Below the pieces are notes generated by a model. The model saw nothing but the letters and a program-made list of their open reading frames with translations. It was not told where the DNA came from and did no database searches. From assembly GCA_004144175.1 (NCBI GenBank), contig SEFT01000008.1, forward strand, positions 62,001 to 126,000: 64,000 nt of DNA. Direction: 5' to 3'. This DNA comes from Sphingobacteriales bacterium (GTDB taxonomy: Bacteria; Bacteroidota; Bacteroidia; Chitinophagales; Chitinophagaceae). Position numbers and translations under genes: made by a program. Below, piece by piece: positions 1-8,511 of the stretch (position 1 is its first letter; each line of letters opens with the position of its first letter).

Positions 1-72
1 AGATCCTTATCGCTAATTACAATCCCGGATTTGTAAAAAGATCACACCTCCTAATGTTGAGATACTATAAAG

Positions 73-97
73 AAGGCCCGGCGTTTTGCCGGGCCTT
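73..97 (-). terminator. Rho-independent terminator after tRNA-Ser
   Basis: A GC-rich hairpin with a 10 bp stem (AAGGCCCGGC / GCCGGGCCTT) and a 4-5 nt loop. Read on the minus strand it is followed by a T-rich stretch (CTTTATAG), so it most likely ends the tRNA-Ser transcript. It could also serve a plus-strand gene ending left of the window; the first 15 bases would read as a tail ending DPYR-stop, which is too short to support a call. Confidence 0.75.
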
Positions 98-114
98 AAG
101 CTTGTAACGTTTGC

Positions 115-202
115 GGAGAGAAAGGGATTCGAACCCTTGATACCCTTTGACAGGTATACACACTTTCCAGGCGTGCCTCTTCAACCACTCGAGCATCTCT
201 CC
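115..202 (-). tRNA. tRNA-Ser (anticodon GGA)
   Basis: The reverse strand folds as an 88-nt class II tRNA. The acceptor pair is GGAGAGA with TCTCTCC, there is a long variable arm as expected for serine, and the T-loop is GGTTCGAATCC. The anticodon loop CTGGAAA gives GGA, which reads UCC/UCU serine codons. CCA is not encoded. A TAACTTTG promoter element lies just upstream and a hairpin terminator downstream, so it appears to be a single-gene unit. Confidence 0.95.
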
Positions 203-215
203 GGTTGAGGGGAGG

Positions 216-223
216 CAAAGTTA
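216..223 (-). promoter_or_regulatory. Bacteroidota -7 element (TAACTTTG) for tRNA-Ser
   Basis: On the minus strand TAACTTTG matches the Bacteroidota consensus TAnnTTTG and ends 13 nt before the tRNA. About 19 bp further upstream is TTTTCG, an imperfect -33 box. The element lies in the 31 bp between the tatD stop codon and the tRNA. Confidence 0.6.
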
Positions 224-233
224 ATCATTACAA

Positions 234-998
234 TCAGTTAGCGAAAATTTTTTCTGCATTCTTGCTGGTGATTGCAACCACTTCCGCTACCTCTATTTCC
301 TTTAGCTCGGCCACTTTTGCAGCAATTAACGGTATATAGCTGCTCTCATTTCGCTTGCCCCGGTATGGAGTGGGAGCGAGGTATGGAGCATCGGTTTCTA
401 GTACAATATGATCGAGCAAGACTTCTTTTACAATATTCTGCAGACTGCTTTTTTTAAATGTAACTACACCACCAATGCCGAGGTAAAATCCCAGATCAAC
501 GATTTGTTTTGCTTCTTCAAGTGTACCGCTGAAGCAATGAAAAATACCATTGAGTTTTCCATTTTGCTTTGCTCTTACTACATCAATACAATCTTGCGTC
601 GATTCGCGGCTATGGATGACGATGGGCAGGTCGTATTGCAGCGCCCAGTCTGTCTGTTGTTCAAATGCCTGTTTTTGTTGGGCAACATGTGTTTTATCCC
701 AGTAGTAGTCCAGGCCTATTTCGCCAATGGCCGAAAACTTTCGCTTACCTAGCCAGTCTTCCACTATCGCTAGCTCGTCTTTATAGTTATCATTTACATA
801 GCAAGGATGTAAGCCCATCATAGGGTAGCAGTTGTCCGGCCATTTATCGGCCAGTGTCATCATGCCTGCAATGGTCCTGCTGTCACAGTTAGGCATATAC
901 ATCTTGGTGACCCCAGCATAGATAGCCCGCTGTATGTTTATATCTCCTTCTGCAATCAGTTGCTCGTCGTAAAGGTGTGTATGCGTGTCTATATACAT
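234..998 (-). CDS. tatD: TatD family metal-dependent hydrolase
   Basis: A TatD-type deoxyribonuclease of 254 aa, the usual family length. TatD proteins are cytoplasmic TIM-barrel metal-dependent nucleases linked to DNA repair and quality control. Visible metal-site motifs run in order: THTHLYD at the N-terminus, AIGEIGLDYYW (the conserved Glu), VIHSRE, GIFHCFSG and LETDAPYL (the conserved Asp). Its ATG overlaps the stop codon of the upstream polysaccharide deacetylase by one base (TAATG), so the two are probably translationally coupled. Family assignment is secure; the physiological substrate is not established by sequence. Confidence 0.93.
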   Translation of the reverse strand: MYIDTHTHLYDEQLIAEGDINIQRAIYAGVTKMYMPNCDSRTIAGMMTLADKWPDNCYPMMGLHPCYVNDNYKDELAIVEDWLGKRKFSAIGEIGLDYYWDKTHVAQQKQAFEQQTDWALQYDLPIVIHSRESTQDCIDVVRAKQNGKLNGIFHCFSGTLEEAKQIVDLGFYLGIGGVVTFKKSSLQNIVKEVLLDHIVLETDAPYLAPTPYRGKRNESSYIPLIAAKVAELKEIEVAEVVAITSKNAEKIFAN

Positions 999-1627
999 TA
1001 GTACTTAGGTAATGCTTTCAGCATCCAGTTTTTGTTCTTACAATAGGCTAATACCTGTGGTAGCGCGTAGCTCATCCGCTCCCATGCCTTCTCGCTATCG
1101 TGAAAGACGATGATGGAACCAGGCTGTATGTTCTTCAAAACATTTTCGGCGCATTGCTGTCCGGTTATATTCCGGTCAAAGTCGCCGCTCAGTACATCCC
1201 ACATATATATCTTCCAAGAGGCTTTCAGTAGCCTGCTCGCTTGTCCCCTGCGTATCTTACCATAGGGAGGACGAAAGATGCGGCTGTTGATATGTGAAGA
1301 AGCCTGATGGATATTTTCCAGATAGGTCTTCGTTTTACTCTTCCAGCCATTCAGGTGGTTATAGGTATGGTTGCCTGTTGTATGACCTTTTGCTAATAGT
1401 TCACTGTATAGTTCAGGGTGTGCCACTACATTCTTACCAATGCAGAAAAATGTGGCTTTCGCATGGTACTGCTCCATCATATCCAAAGCATATCTCGTAG
1501 CTATCGGGTGCGGACCGTCGTCGAATGTGATGTACACTGTGGGTTCATCACTTGCAGGCATCTTCCAGATAAGACGCGGATAGACTAAATGGCTCAGCCA
1601 CCATGGTGTTTTTACCTGATATGCCAT
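998..1627 (-). CDS. Polysaccharide deacetylase family protein (NodB homology)
   Basis: A carbohydrate esterase family 4 protein of 209 aa. TFDDGPHP near residues 34-41 carries the catalytic and metal Asp, NHTYNHL gives the two metal-binding His, RPPYGK is motif 3 and VFHDS is the C-terminal His motif. Members remove N-acetyl groups from peptidoglycan or other polysaccharides. No clear cleavable signal peptide is seen, although the N-terminus (WWLSHLVYP) is moderately hydrophobic. The ATG lies four bases after a TAATTTTG promoter-like element, so the transcript may be leaderless; it starts 14 bp after batE and overlaps tatD by one base. The substrate is unknown. Confidence 0.88.
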   Translation of the reverse strand: MAYQVKTPWWLSHLVYPRLIWKMPASDEPTVYITFDDGPHPIATRYALDMMEQYHAKATFFCIGKNVVAHPELYSELLAKGHTTGNHTYNHLNGWKSKTKTYLENIHQASSHINSRIFRPPYGKIRRGQASRLLKASWKIYMWDVLSGDFDRNITGQQCAENVLKNIQPGSIIVFHDSEKAWERMSYALPQVLAYCKNKNWMLKALPKY

Positions 1628-1631
1628 AGTG

Positions 1632-1639
1632 CAAAATTA
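1632..1639 (-). promoter_or_regulatory. -7 element (TAATTTTG) directly before the deacetylase start
   Basis: The minus strand reads GCTAATTTTGCACTATG, placing the element 4 nt before the ATG. The same arrangement, with one base changed, precedes pcm at 17276. A -33 box is not obvious because the upstream sequence is the batE 3' end. If active, transcription would begin at or next to the start codon. Confidence 0.4.
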
Positions 1640-1641
1640 GC

Positions 1642-2391
1642 TTAGATTTTGGTGAGCTTGTCTTTTTGTATCCAACCGGTGCGGCCATCAGGTAGCTGTA
1701 TTTCTACCCAGTTGTTTTCGGCCTGCTCTATCCTTACGGTAGTGCCCTCCGGTAACAGGCTTTGGTATTTGCTTTCCCTGGGGGCGTTCATCAATTCTGC
1801 ATCCGGCTCCATTATTACCGCATGACCGCTATCTGCTCTCCGCATCGATGCGGTGTAGGAGAATATTAACAGCAATGCCAGGCCGGTACCCAAGGCTATC
1901 TGGATCCTCACATCGGGTCGCCGTGCTTTACCGAGCCTCGATGCGATGAGCCAGCCTATCCATGAAAGGAATACAAGAAGGCTGATGACAGCCCATATGT
2001 TTGCTTTGTCGGCGCCTGTAATAGTCTTCCACCAGCGTACGAAAAAAATGTCCTCAGCGCCTTGTATGCGGTTGCCTATGCGGCTTTGAGTAAGGGAAAG
2101 ATTGTCTTTCGCTTGCTTATTGCCTGGATCGAGGTGCAGGGCACGCTCATAGTTAAGCACCGCAGGGCCTATTGCATTTAGCCTGTAGTATGCATTGCCC
2201 AGATTATAATATACCACAGCGTCGTCCGGATTTTGCGAGGCTATCTTCTCGTAATAGGCAGCGGCGCTATCGTATTGCTGTTTCTGGTAATGGTTGTTTG
2301 CCTGTTGCCACCAGTTGCTATAAGGTGCATCGGCAGCAAAAAGCGAGAAAGAAGCAAATAACAATATTATAAAGACTTGTAACTTTCTCAT
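1642..2391 (-). CDS. batE: BatE-like TPR and SH3 domain protein
   Basis: 249 aa. Order of parts: signal peptide (LLFASFSLFAADA), tetratricopeptide repeats around residues 28-105 (AAAYYEKIASQNPDDAVVYYN then AVLNYERALHLDPGN), one or two membrane segments around 130-180, and a C-terminal bacterial SH3-like domain (ending DGRTGWIQKDKL). This is the architecture of BatE of the Bacteroides aerotolerance locus, an envelope system associated with MoxR/VWA proteins. The start codon overlaps the batD stop (ATGA), so the two are coupled. BatA, BatB, BatC and MoxR are not adjacent, so this is a detached batDE pair. Confidence 0.85.
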   Translation of the reverse strand: MRKLQVFIILLFASFSLFAADAPYSNWWQQANNHYQKQQYDSAAAYYEKIASQNPDDAVVYYNLGNAYYRLNAIGPAVLNYERALHLDPGNKQAKDNLSLTQSRIGNRIQGAEDIFFVRWWKTITGADKANIWAVISLLVFLSWIGWLIASRLGKARRPDVRIQIALGTGLALLLIFSYTASMRRADSGHAVIMEPDAELMNAPRESKYQSLLPEGTTVRIEQAENNWVEIQLPDGRTGWIQKDKLTKI

Positions 2392-4376
2392 TTCTTATTA
2401 AACGATTCTTCCAGTTTACTGATTACATCTATTGCCTCCTCATACACATGATTCATCTGCTGCGAACCGCCCGATGGTGCATATAGCGCAGCTTCGCACT
2501 CATTGGTGATATTATACACCTGCCTTTGCAAGTCCATTGGGATGTCTCTTCTTGCCATTGCTTCCTCGGCACGCTCGCGCGATAACGAGGATAGTGGAAT
2601 GTCCAGTTTATCACTCAGGTATAGCCATATAGCCTTCGATACCTCTTCGTAAAATGGTTTACGCTGGTTTTGTTGCAACAGCTTCTGTGCTGTCACCAGG
2701 CGTTTAAGCGCCACTTTATTAGCGCGTCTATGGCGAAGCATTACCACGTCTTTGGATAGCTCGTCCTCTCGTCTCCTCCATACAGCGATACCAATAAATG
2801 CCATCAGCGGTAGCGCATACATGCTCCAGTATCCTGCGGTAAGAAACAATGGGCGGCTATTGAATGTAAAATCATTTACCGGTGCAGGACTGATGTTGTG
2901 GATATCCGTAAGCCGTGTTTGCGCGAGGTTGCCGGCCGACTTGTTTCCTTTGCCTTGCTTCACTAACAGTTTGGTAGGTGTGGTATGCACGGTAACATAC
3001 GAGCCGGATTGCAAGTCGAAATAAGTGAATGGTATGGCAGGTATATCATAAACACCCGCTGTGCTGGGGGTGATAGAATAGGTAAGCATGCGTGAACCGC
3101 TAATGGTAGTAGTGCGACCGGTAATGGTATCCGTGATAATCGGGTCGAACGTGCTCAGTCCATTAGGCAATTTCAGCCTTGGTGACTGTATCAGCTTAAG
3201 GTTGCCACTACCGGTAATGGTGAGTGTAAGGTTGGCAATATCGTCAGTAGTCAGTTCCGTTTTGTCGATCTTACTGCTTACAGTGAATTTCCCAACAGCT
3301 CCACCATAATCAGCAGGCTTGTTCGCTTCGGGCAGCTGCGTCACATTGATCTTCACCGGCAGGCTTTTTAGTTTCACCTTCACATCCTTATAGGCCATAG
3401 TGCTGAAGAATCGATCGTCGAAGAAAGGGTCGCTCATCATCATGCTGCTAAAGAACGGGTCGTCATCAAACATGTCGGCGAATGGATTACGCTGCTTTAC
3501 TTTTTGTATGATGCGCGCTACACCTTCTGCTTCGGCAGGGTCAAGTTCCAGCGTTCCGGTCTGCTGCGGAAACAGCGCCGATTTTTTCAAAACGAATACC
3601 TGATATTTTTTACCATTTACAGTCTCTTCTACAGGCTTGATGTTCGTTTTGGGTATGTCGAAATCCTGCGTCCAGAAGCCATTAAGCGATGGAAGCTTAG
3701 AGATACTTACATTCATAGGTACGCGCGCATACAGCTTGTAATAGGCTGTTATTTGCTCGCCCACATGCACCTTGGTTTTATCTACATTCACACGTATAAA
3801 GAGGTCTTTACTTAAATCACTCTCACTGATTACCTCAGGCTCTTCCTTAGGCTGCGCCTGTTGATGGCGTTGCATGGCGCGCTGACGCTGTTGGCGCATC
3901 ATATTGGCAAAGGGATCAGAATCCCAATTTGGGTCGCCGCGCTGCTGTTGCTGGGCTAAACTACCCTGTACTACCTCTATGGTAAGCGTATTCGAACGGT
4001 ATGTTTGCCCATCCGCATCCTTGGCAGTTGCAGGTAGCAGGGTTATCATACCGGTACGCTTCGGCTGAAAAATATAGGTAAGTGTAATGCTTGTCGATTG
4101 CACCATCCGGTTACCCGTGACAGATACATTCGTGCTGCGTGATTCGAACGGGCCGCCTACCAGGTGAAAATCTTTTGTAACCTGCGGTGCCGGGGAGATA
4201 GACTGTAAGTTATTGCCATTCTGTATGGTCAGGATAACCTGTACTTGGTCTTTAAGGCCGATCTTAGTAGCACTTGCCGATTGAGAAAAAACTAAATTTT
4301 GGGCAAGAGCATTGCCACCTGCCAGTAACAGCAGAAGCAAGATACTGAAGCTCCAAATATTCTTCATATACACCAT
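2388..4376 (-). CDS. batD: BatD family protein (oxygen tolerance)
   Basis: 662 aa. A signal peptide (LLLLLLAGGNALA) is followed by long beta-rich repeats typical of BatD and a QRQRAMQRHQQAQ low-complexity patch near residues 160-175. A single membrane anchor lies near 520-540 (SMYALPLMAFIGIAVWRRR), and a cytoplasmic helical tail of about 120 residues follows. BatD is thought to be a membrane-anchored periplasmic scaffold of the Bat system; its mechanism is not known. It overlaps batE by 4 bp. An alternative ATG three codons inside (MKNIW) would be equally compatible with the signal peptide. Confidence 0.88.
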   Translation of the reverse strand: MVYMKNIWSFSILLLLLLAGGNALAQNLVFSQSASATKIGLKDQVQVILTIQNGNNLQSISPAPQVTKDFHLVGGPFESRSTNVSVTGNRMVQSTSITLTYIFQPKRTGMITLLPATAKDADGQTYRSNTLTIEVVQGSLAQQQQRGDPNWDSDPFANMMRQQRQRAMQRHQQAQPKEEPEVISESDLSKDLFIRVNVDKTKVHVGEQITAYYKLYARVPMNVSISKLPSLNGFWTQDFDIPKTNIKPVEETVNGKKYQVFVLKKSALFPQQTGTLELDPAEAEGVARIIQKVKQRNPFADMFDDDPFFSSMMMSDPFFDDRFFSTMAYKDVKVKLKSLPVKINVTQLPEANKPADYGGAVGKFTVSSKIDKTELTTDDIANLTLTITGSGNLKLIQSPRLKLPNGLSTFDPIITDTITGRTTTISGSRMLTYSITPSTAGVYDIPAIPFTYFDLQSGSYVTVHTTPTKLLVKQGKGNKSAGNLAQTRLTDIHNISPAPVNDFTFNSRPLFLTAGYWSMYALPLMAFIGIAVWRRREDELSKDVVMLRHRRANKVALKRLVTAQKLLQQNQRKPFYEEVSKAIWLYLSDKLDIPLSSLSRERAEEAMARRDIPMDLQRQVYNITNECEAALYAPSGGSQQMNHVYEEAIDVISKLEESFNKK

Positions 4377-4455
4377 TGAGATAGCTACAAATATATAATA
4401 CTGCTACCACACTGTACGGGCGACAGGCGGTTAAAACATAGTTTAAAAATAATCT

Positions 4456-5160
4456 CTATAAGTCGCCCTGTAGTGGACGAAGCACAATGTTGTCGACGTT
4501 GGCACGTGGTGATAGCTCATATGCCGACCAAATCATCGTTGCAATATCAGCGCTTTCCATAATCCGTTCCGGGTCTATGCCACTGCTTGCCCAGGAACGA
4601 CTGTAAGTAGCGCCGGGGCACACTGCTGTTACCTTTATTCTGTCGGGCATCAATTCATGGCGCAGATTGTCTGAAAAGCCGAGCAAAGCGTATTTGCTGA
4701 TGCTGTAGGCTCCGCCATTGTCGTAAGCTTTCAGGCTAGCTACCGAGCACATATTGAATATATGTCCGCTCCGCCGTTCCTTCATTCCCGGCAAAAAGCA
4801 ACGGGTGAGATGATAAGCGCTATAAAGATTTGTAGCCATCAGTTTTTCCAGTTGGCCGTCCGGTTCTTCGCCCAGCTTGCCGGGGAAGAATGCGCCGGCA
4901 TTATTTACCAACACATCCACATGCGGAAAGTTAGCCAATACATAGGTTGAAAAGGCTACCACATCTTCTTTTATACTAAGGTCAGCAGGGTATTTGGCAA
5001 TTGACCCTGCGGGATATTTATTGTTCCATTCGCTTTCTACAGCAGTCAGGTCATCTTTACTACGGGAGCATACTGCTATATTGAATCCTTCGGATAAGAA
5101 TTTCTCTGCAACGGCTTTTCCTATGCCTTGTGTGGCCCCGGTTATAACTGCGTATCTCAT
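4456..5160 (-). CDS. SDR family NAD(P)-dependent oxidoreductase
   Basis: A classical short-chain dehydrogenase of 234 aa. The Rossmann nucleotide loop is TGATQGIGKA, NNAGAF is the structural motif, the catalytic Ser lies in MCSVASL and the YxxxK pair is YSISK. CSRSKDD after strand 2 favours NADP. The substrate cannot be read from the sequence; the family includes 3-oxoacyl-ACP reductase-like and sepiapterin reductase-like enzymes, and the C-terminus (RANVDNIVLRP) resembles the latter group in Bacteroidota. It is divergent from the Dph6-like gene with a 68 bp spacer. Confidence 0.88.
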   Translation of the reverse strand: MRYAVITGATQGIGKAVAEKFLSEGFNIAVCSRSKDDLTAVESEWNNKYPAGSIAKYPADLSIKEDVVAFSTYVLANFPHVDVLVNNAGAFFPGKLGEEPDGQLEKLMATNLYSAYHLTRCFLPGMKERRSGHIFNMCSVASLKAYDNGGAYSISKYALLGFSDNLRHELMPDRIKVTAVCPGATYSRSWASSGIDPERIMESADIATMIWSAYELSPRANVDNIVLRPLQGDL

Positions 5161-5228
5161 AGAAGTTGTTTTTTAACCGTAAATGCAAAAGATTTGCACC
5201 AACAGACCAGCAATTATACAACAACCTG

Positions 5229-5927
5229 ATGAAAACAGTATTGAATTGGAGTTCGGGTAAGGACGCAGCATTGGCGTACAATATGTTACTGAAGCAAACG
5301 CAGTACCAGGTAACACATCTGCTGACTACTATAAGTTCCGAGCAAGACAGAATTGTGATGCATGGTGTAAGGGAACGATTGCTGGATGTGCAGGCAGAAC
5401 GTATGGGACTGCCTGTGAAGAAGATCATGCTGCCTGCTTCTCCCGATGATGCTATCTATAAACGATTGATGCTGGATTCGCTTTCCACGCTGAAAGACGA
5501 AGGGGTAGTTGCATCTGCATTCGGAGATATATTTCTCGAAGACCTGAAAAATTATAGAGAGGAGCAGCTAGCTACAATAGGTATGCAAGCCGTATTCCCG
5601 TTATGGAAAAAAGATACAAGGTCGTTGATCGCTACACTTGAGGATGAAGGAATAGAAGCAATGACGGTGTGTGTAAATGAAAATTATTTGGGTAAAGAAT
5701 TTCTTGGACGGAAGATAGATAGGCGCTTCCTCAATGACTTGCCCGATGATGTTGACCCTTGCGGCGAAAACGGTGAGTTCCACACCTTTGTTTATAATGC
5801 ATCTTATTTCAATGCGCCTATCCCAATAGTACAGAAGGAAGGTGTCTATAAAAAATACCCATCACCCGATGGTGATAATAAATGGGATACCGGTTTTTAT
5901 TTTCTTGATATTGATGTTGCAGGCTAG
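5229..5927 (+). CDS. Dph6-related ATP pyrophosphatase (PP-loop / ATP_bind_4 family)
   Basis: 232 aa from the chosen start. The PP-loop ATP-binding motif WSSGKDAALA is at the N-terminus, and the family C-terminal motif GENGEFHTFVY follows near residue 180. Eukaryotic Dph6 amidates diphthine on EF-2, but bacteria lack diphthamide, so the bacterial substrate is unknown. The ORF track starts 21 codons upstream (5166) in sequence antisense to the SDR promoter; ATG 5229 places the PP-loop at the usual distance from the N-terminus. Its stop overlaps the stop of the convergent peroxidase gene through a shared CTAG. Confidence 0.85.
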   Translation: MKTVLNWSSGKDAALAYNMLLKQTQYQVTHLLTTISSEQDRIVMHGVRERLLDVQAERMGLPVKKIMLPASPDDAIYKRLMLDSLSTLKDEGVVASAFGDIFLEDLKNYREEQLATIGMQAVFPLWKKDTRSLIATLEDEGIEAMTVCVNENYLGKEFLGRKIDRRFLNDLPDDVDPCGENGEFHTFVYNASYFNAPIPIVQKEGVYKKYPSPDGDNKWDTGFYFLDIDVAG

Positions 5928-6874
5928 TTGCTGCTGCGTTTGATGAACCTATCGTCTGTAAGGGAATGAAGAAAGGCCTCCAGGTCCTGTTTCTCTTGTT
6001 CAGTTAGGCCAAGCGGCTGTAGCAGTACACTATCGCGATTCAGCGCGTCCGGTACCAGTGTATGTGGATTGTCGTAGTAGTCAATAACTTCTCTCAATGT
6101 CTTAAATCGGCCATCGTGCATGTAGGGCGCGGTCATTGCCACATTGCGCAGGCCCGGCACCTTCATTTTGCCAATGTCTGCCGGGTCTTTCGTTACCTTA
6201 TACCTGCCACTGTCGTTTAATGTAGTTCCGTTGAACAGCCCGATATTTCTAAAGTCATCAATAGTAAAGTCAGGTGAGAAGTGGCATTCAAAACATTTAG
6301 CTTTTACGCGGAATATATCACGGCCCCGTTCCTGTTGCGCTGTCAGTCCCGCTGGTTCATCATTCAGCCATCGGTCGTTAGGTGTATTGCTGGTCTCCAA
6401 GGTTTCCTGAAATGCCGCCAACGCAACGCCCAGATTTTTAGCCGAGGGGTTTTGTTTAAAAACTTTTACAAATAGCTGTTTGTATTTGCTGCTGTTGTTC
6501 AATCGTTTTACGGCTTCTGTCACAGGCAGGTTCATTTCATTAGCATCGGCAATCGGGAATAGCGCCTGCTCTGCAAGCGTACCTGCACGGCCATCCCAAA
6601 AGAAAGCCGTACGGCTGGCCATGTTCATTACCGACGGTGCATTGCGGGCACCCAACCTGCCATGCACGCCCTTGCTAAATGGCAGTGTGTCGGCAAAGGC
6701 AAATTCCGGCTTGTGGCAGGATGCACAGCTGATGCTGCTGTCCTCCGACAGGATAGGGTCAAAGAACAGCATTTCTCCCAGTTCAGCTTTAGTGACACGC
6801 GTAGGCGTATTGCTGAACGAACTAGCAACGATGACAAGACCAAATAAAGAAAAAAGGATATACAGCCGATTCAC
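5924..6874 (-). CDS. Di-haem cytochrome c peroxidase family protein
   Basis: 316 aa, exported (signal peptide ILFSLFGLVIVASSFS). Two CxxCH haem c sites are present: CASCH near residue 50 and CFECH near residue 195, the standard spacing for bacterial di-haem peroxidases/MauG-like proteins. DPILSEDSSISC before the first site and PYMHDGRF near the C-terminus are family hallmarks. It reduces hydrogen peroxide with electrons from periplasmic cytochromes, or performs a MauG-like oxidation. The start appears to be GTG. Maturation would need the cytochrome c system, part of which (ccmBCD) lies at 56-57.5 kb. Convergent with the Dph6-like gene, sharing CTAG. Confidence 0.9.
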   Translation of the reverse strand: MNRLYILFSLFGLVIVASSFSNTPTRVTKAELGEMLFFDPILSEDSSISCASCHKPEFAFADTLPFSKGVHGRLGARNAPSVMNMASRTAFFWDGRAGTLAEQALFPIADANEMNLPVTEAVKRLNNSSKYKQLFVKVFKQNPSAKNLGVALAAFQETLETSNTPNDRWLNDEPAGLTAQQERGRDIFRVKAKCFECHFSPDFTIDDFRNIGLFNGTTLNDSGRYKVTKDPADIGKMKVPGLRNVAMTAPYMHDGRFKTLREVIDYYDNPHTLVPDALNRDSVLLQPLGLTEQEKQDLEAFLHSLTDDRFIKRSSN

Positions 6875-6970
6875 GCCGCAAAATTACGAAGAACAGGCAT
6901 GTATTGATTCACAAGCTATTAGACGAAATGATAAAACGAATTAATGCAGTATGAAAAATTACAAATAATA

Positions 6971-6978
6971 TACCTTTG
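6971..6978 (+). promoter_or_regulatory. -7 element (TACCTTTG) upstream of fumC
   Basis: TACCTTTG fits TAnnTTTG and lies 39 bp before the fumC ATG. A recognisable -33 TTTG is not present at the usual distance. The spacer between it and the gene is very A/T-rich (AATAATAAAAATAAAAAT), consistent with Shine-Dalgarno-independent initiation in Bacteroidota. Confidence 0.5.
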
Positions 6979-7017
6979 CCTAGCTTAATAATATAATTAA
7001 ATAATAAAAATAAAAAT

Positions 7018-8436
7018 ATGGATTTTCGCATTGAGAAAGACACCATGGGCGAGGTAAAAGTACCTGTTAATGCCTACTACGGTGCACAAACACAACGCTC
7101 TATCGAGAACTTTAAGATCGCTCAGGACATCAATAAAATGCCGAAAGAGATCATCCGTGCATTTGCTTTCCTGAAAAAGGCTGCGGCACTTACCAATACT
7201 GATCTGGGCGTGCTTCCTGCCGAAAAATCGAAACTGATAGGACAGGTATGCGATGAGATACTGGAAGGTAAGCTGGATGACGCTTTCCCGCTGGTTGTTT
7301 GGCAAACAGGTTCGGGTACGCAATCGAACATGAATGTGAATGAAGTGGTTGCATACCGTGCACACGTGGTAAACGGTGGCCAGCTTTCTGACAAAGAAAA
7401 ATTCGTTCACCCAAATGATGATGTGAATAAATCACAATCTTCAAACGATACGTTCCCTACCGCTATGCACATTGCTGCATACAAAATGCTGGTAGATGTA
7501 ACTATACCGGGCATTAAAAAACTTCGCGATACGCTGAATAAAAAAGCGAAGGAGTATATGCACATCGTGAAGATAGGCCGTACCCACTTTATGGATGCTA
7601 CGCCACTTACGCTTGGTCAGGAGATTAGTGGGTATGTTTCTCAGCTCGATCATGGTCTTCGCGCTATCAACAATACACTGGCTCACTTGAGCGAGCTTGC
7701 ACTGGGTGGTACCGCGGTTGGTACAGGTATCAATACACCTAAAGGATACTCTGAGCACGTAGCACAAAAGATAGCTGAGCTTACTGGCTTGCCATTTGTT
7801 ACTGCCGAGAACAAATTTGAAAGCCTTGCAGCACACGATGCAATCGTAGAAGCACACGGCGCACTGAAGACGGTTGCCGTAAGCCTGATGAAAATAGCAA
7901 ACGATATACGTATGCTGAGCTCCGGCCCTCGTTGCGGTATCGGTGAGATATTCATACCTGATAACGAGCCGGGTTCTTCTATCATGCCGGGTAAAGTGAA
8001 TCCTACACAGTGCGAAGCGCTGACGATGATAGCTGCGCAAGTGATGGGTAATGATGTTACCATCAACATTGGTGGTTCTAACGGTCACTTTGAGCTAAAC
8101 GTGTTTAAGCCGGTAATGATCTACAACTTCCTGCACAGCGCCCGCCTGATAGGTGACGGTTGCGTGTCTTTCAACGACAAATGTGCGGAAGGCATCGAGC
8201 CGATACAGGCGAACATTAATGAAAACCTGCACAACTCACTGATGCTGGTTACGTCGCTGAATACTAAGATAGGATATTATAAAGCAGCCGAGATAGCGCA
8301 GACTGCGCACAAGCAAGGTAAAACACTGAAGCAAACAGCAATAGACCTTGGTTACGTAACTGCAGAAGAGTTTGATGCGTGGGTTGACCCTTCAACCATG
8401 GTAGGTGAGCTGCCTAAGCAGGAAGTATTGAACTAG
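7018..8436 (+). CDS. fumC: Fumarate hydratase class II
   Basis: 472 aa, a typical length for the homotetrameric iron-independent fumarase of the TCA cycle (fumarate to L-malate, cytoplasm). The fumarase/aspartase signature [13 protein letters not shown] is present near residues 320-332. [12 protein letters not shown] near residue 101 and [10 protein letters not shown] near 182 are the other active-site blocks. It appears monocistronic: a promoter element lies upstream, and a strong terminator starts 19 bp after the stop. Class I fumarase is not in the window. Aspartase and argininosuccinate lyase relatives are less likely given the overall fit. Confidence 0.96.
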   Translation: MDFRIEKDTMGEVKVPVNAYYGAQTQRSIENFKIAQDINKMPKEIIRAFAFLKKAAALTNTDLGVLPAEKSKLIGQVCDEILEGKLDDAFPLVVWQTGSGTQSNMNVNEVVAYRAHVVNGGQLSDKEKFVHPNDDVNKSQSSNDTFPTAMHIAAYKMLVDVTIPGIKKLRDTLNKKAKEYMHIVKIGRTHFMDATPLTLGQEISGYVSQLDHGLRAINNTLAHLSELALGGTAVGTGINTPKGYSEHVAQKIAELTGLPFVTAENKFESLAAHDAIVEAHGALKTVAVSLMKIANDIRMLSSGPRCGIGEIFIPDNEPGSSIMPGKVNPTQCEALTMIAAQVMGNDVTINIGGSNGHFELNVFKPVMIYNFLHSARLIGDGCVSFNDKCAEGIEPIQANINENLHNSLMLVTSLNTKIGYYKAAEIAQTAHKQGKTLKQTAIDLGYVTAEEFDAWVDPSTMVGELPKQEVLN

Positions 8437-8454
8437 AAAAACAGATTTATATGC

Positions 8455-8488
8455 GTTAGCCACTAGCTAGTAGTGGCTAACTTTTTTT
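8455..8488 (+). terminator. Rho-independent terminator of fumC
   Basis: A perfect 11 bp stem (GTTAGCCACTA / TAGTGGCTAAC) with a 5 nt loop, followed by seven T residues. The ORF-track start of the next gene (GTG at 8473) falls inside the 3' arm, which argues against that start. Confidence 0.92.
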
Positions 8489-8511
8489 ATCACCCTGTTT
8501 CTACCGAGAAT

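Noticed and set aside
1-60. End of a plus-strand gene (tail ...DPYR) at the left edge
   Set aside because: Only about five codons are in the window; nothing can be assigned.
7441-8088. 215-aa minus-strand ORF opposite fumC
   Set aside because: fumC is unambiguous on the plus strand; the antisense frame has no domain pattern.
8473-8511. GTG start for the GT-C-like gene proposed by the ORF track
   Set aside because: It lies inside the fumC terminator stem and adds residues encoded by the T-run (NFFYHP). ATG 8512 is more plausible.
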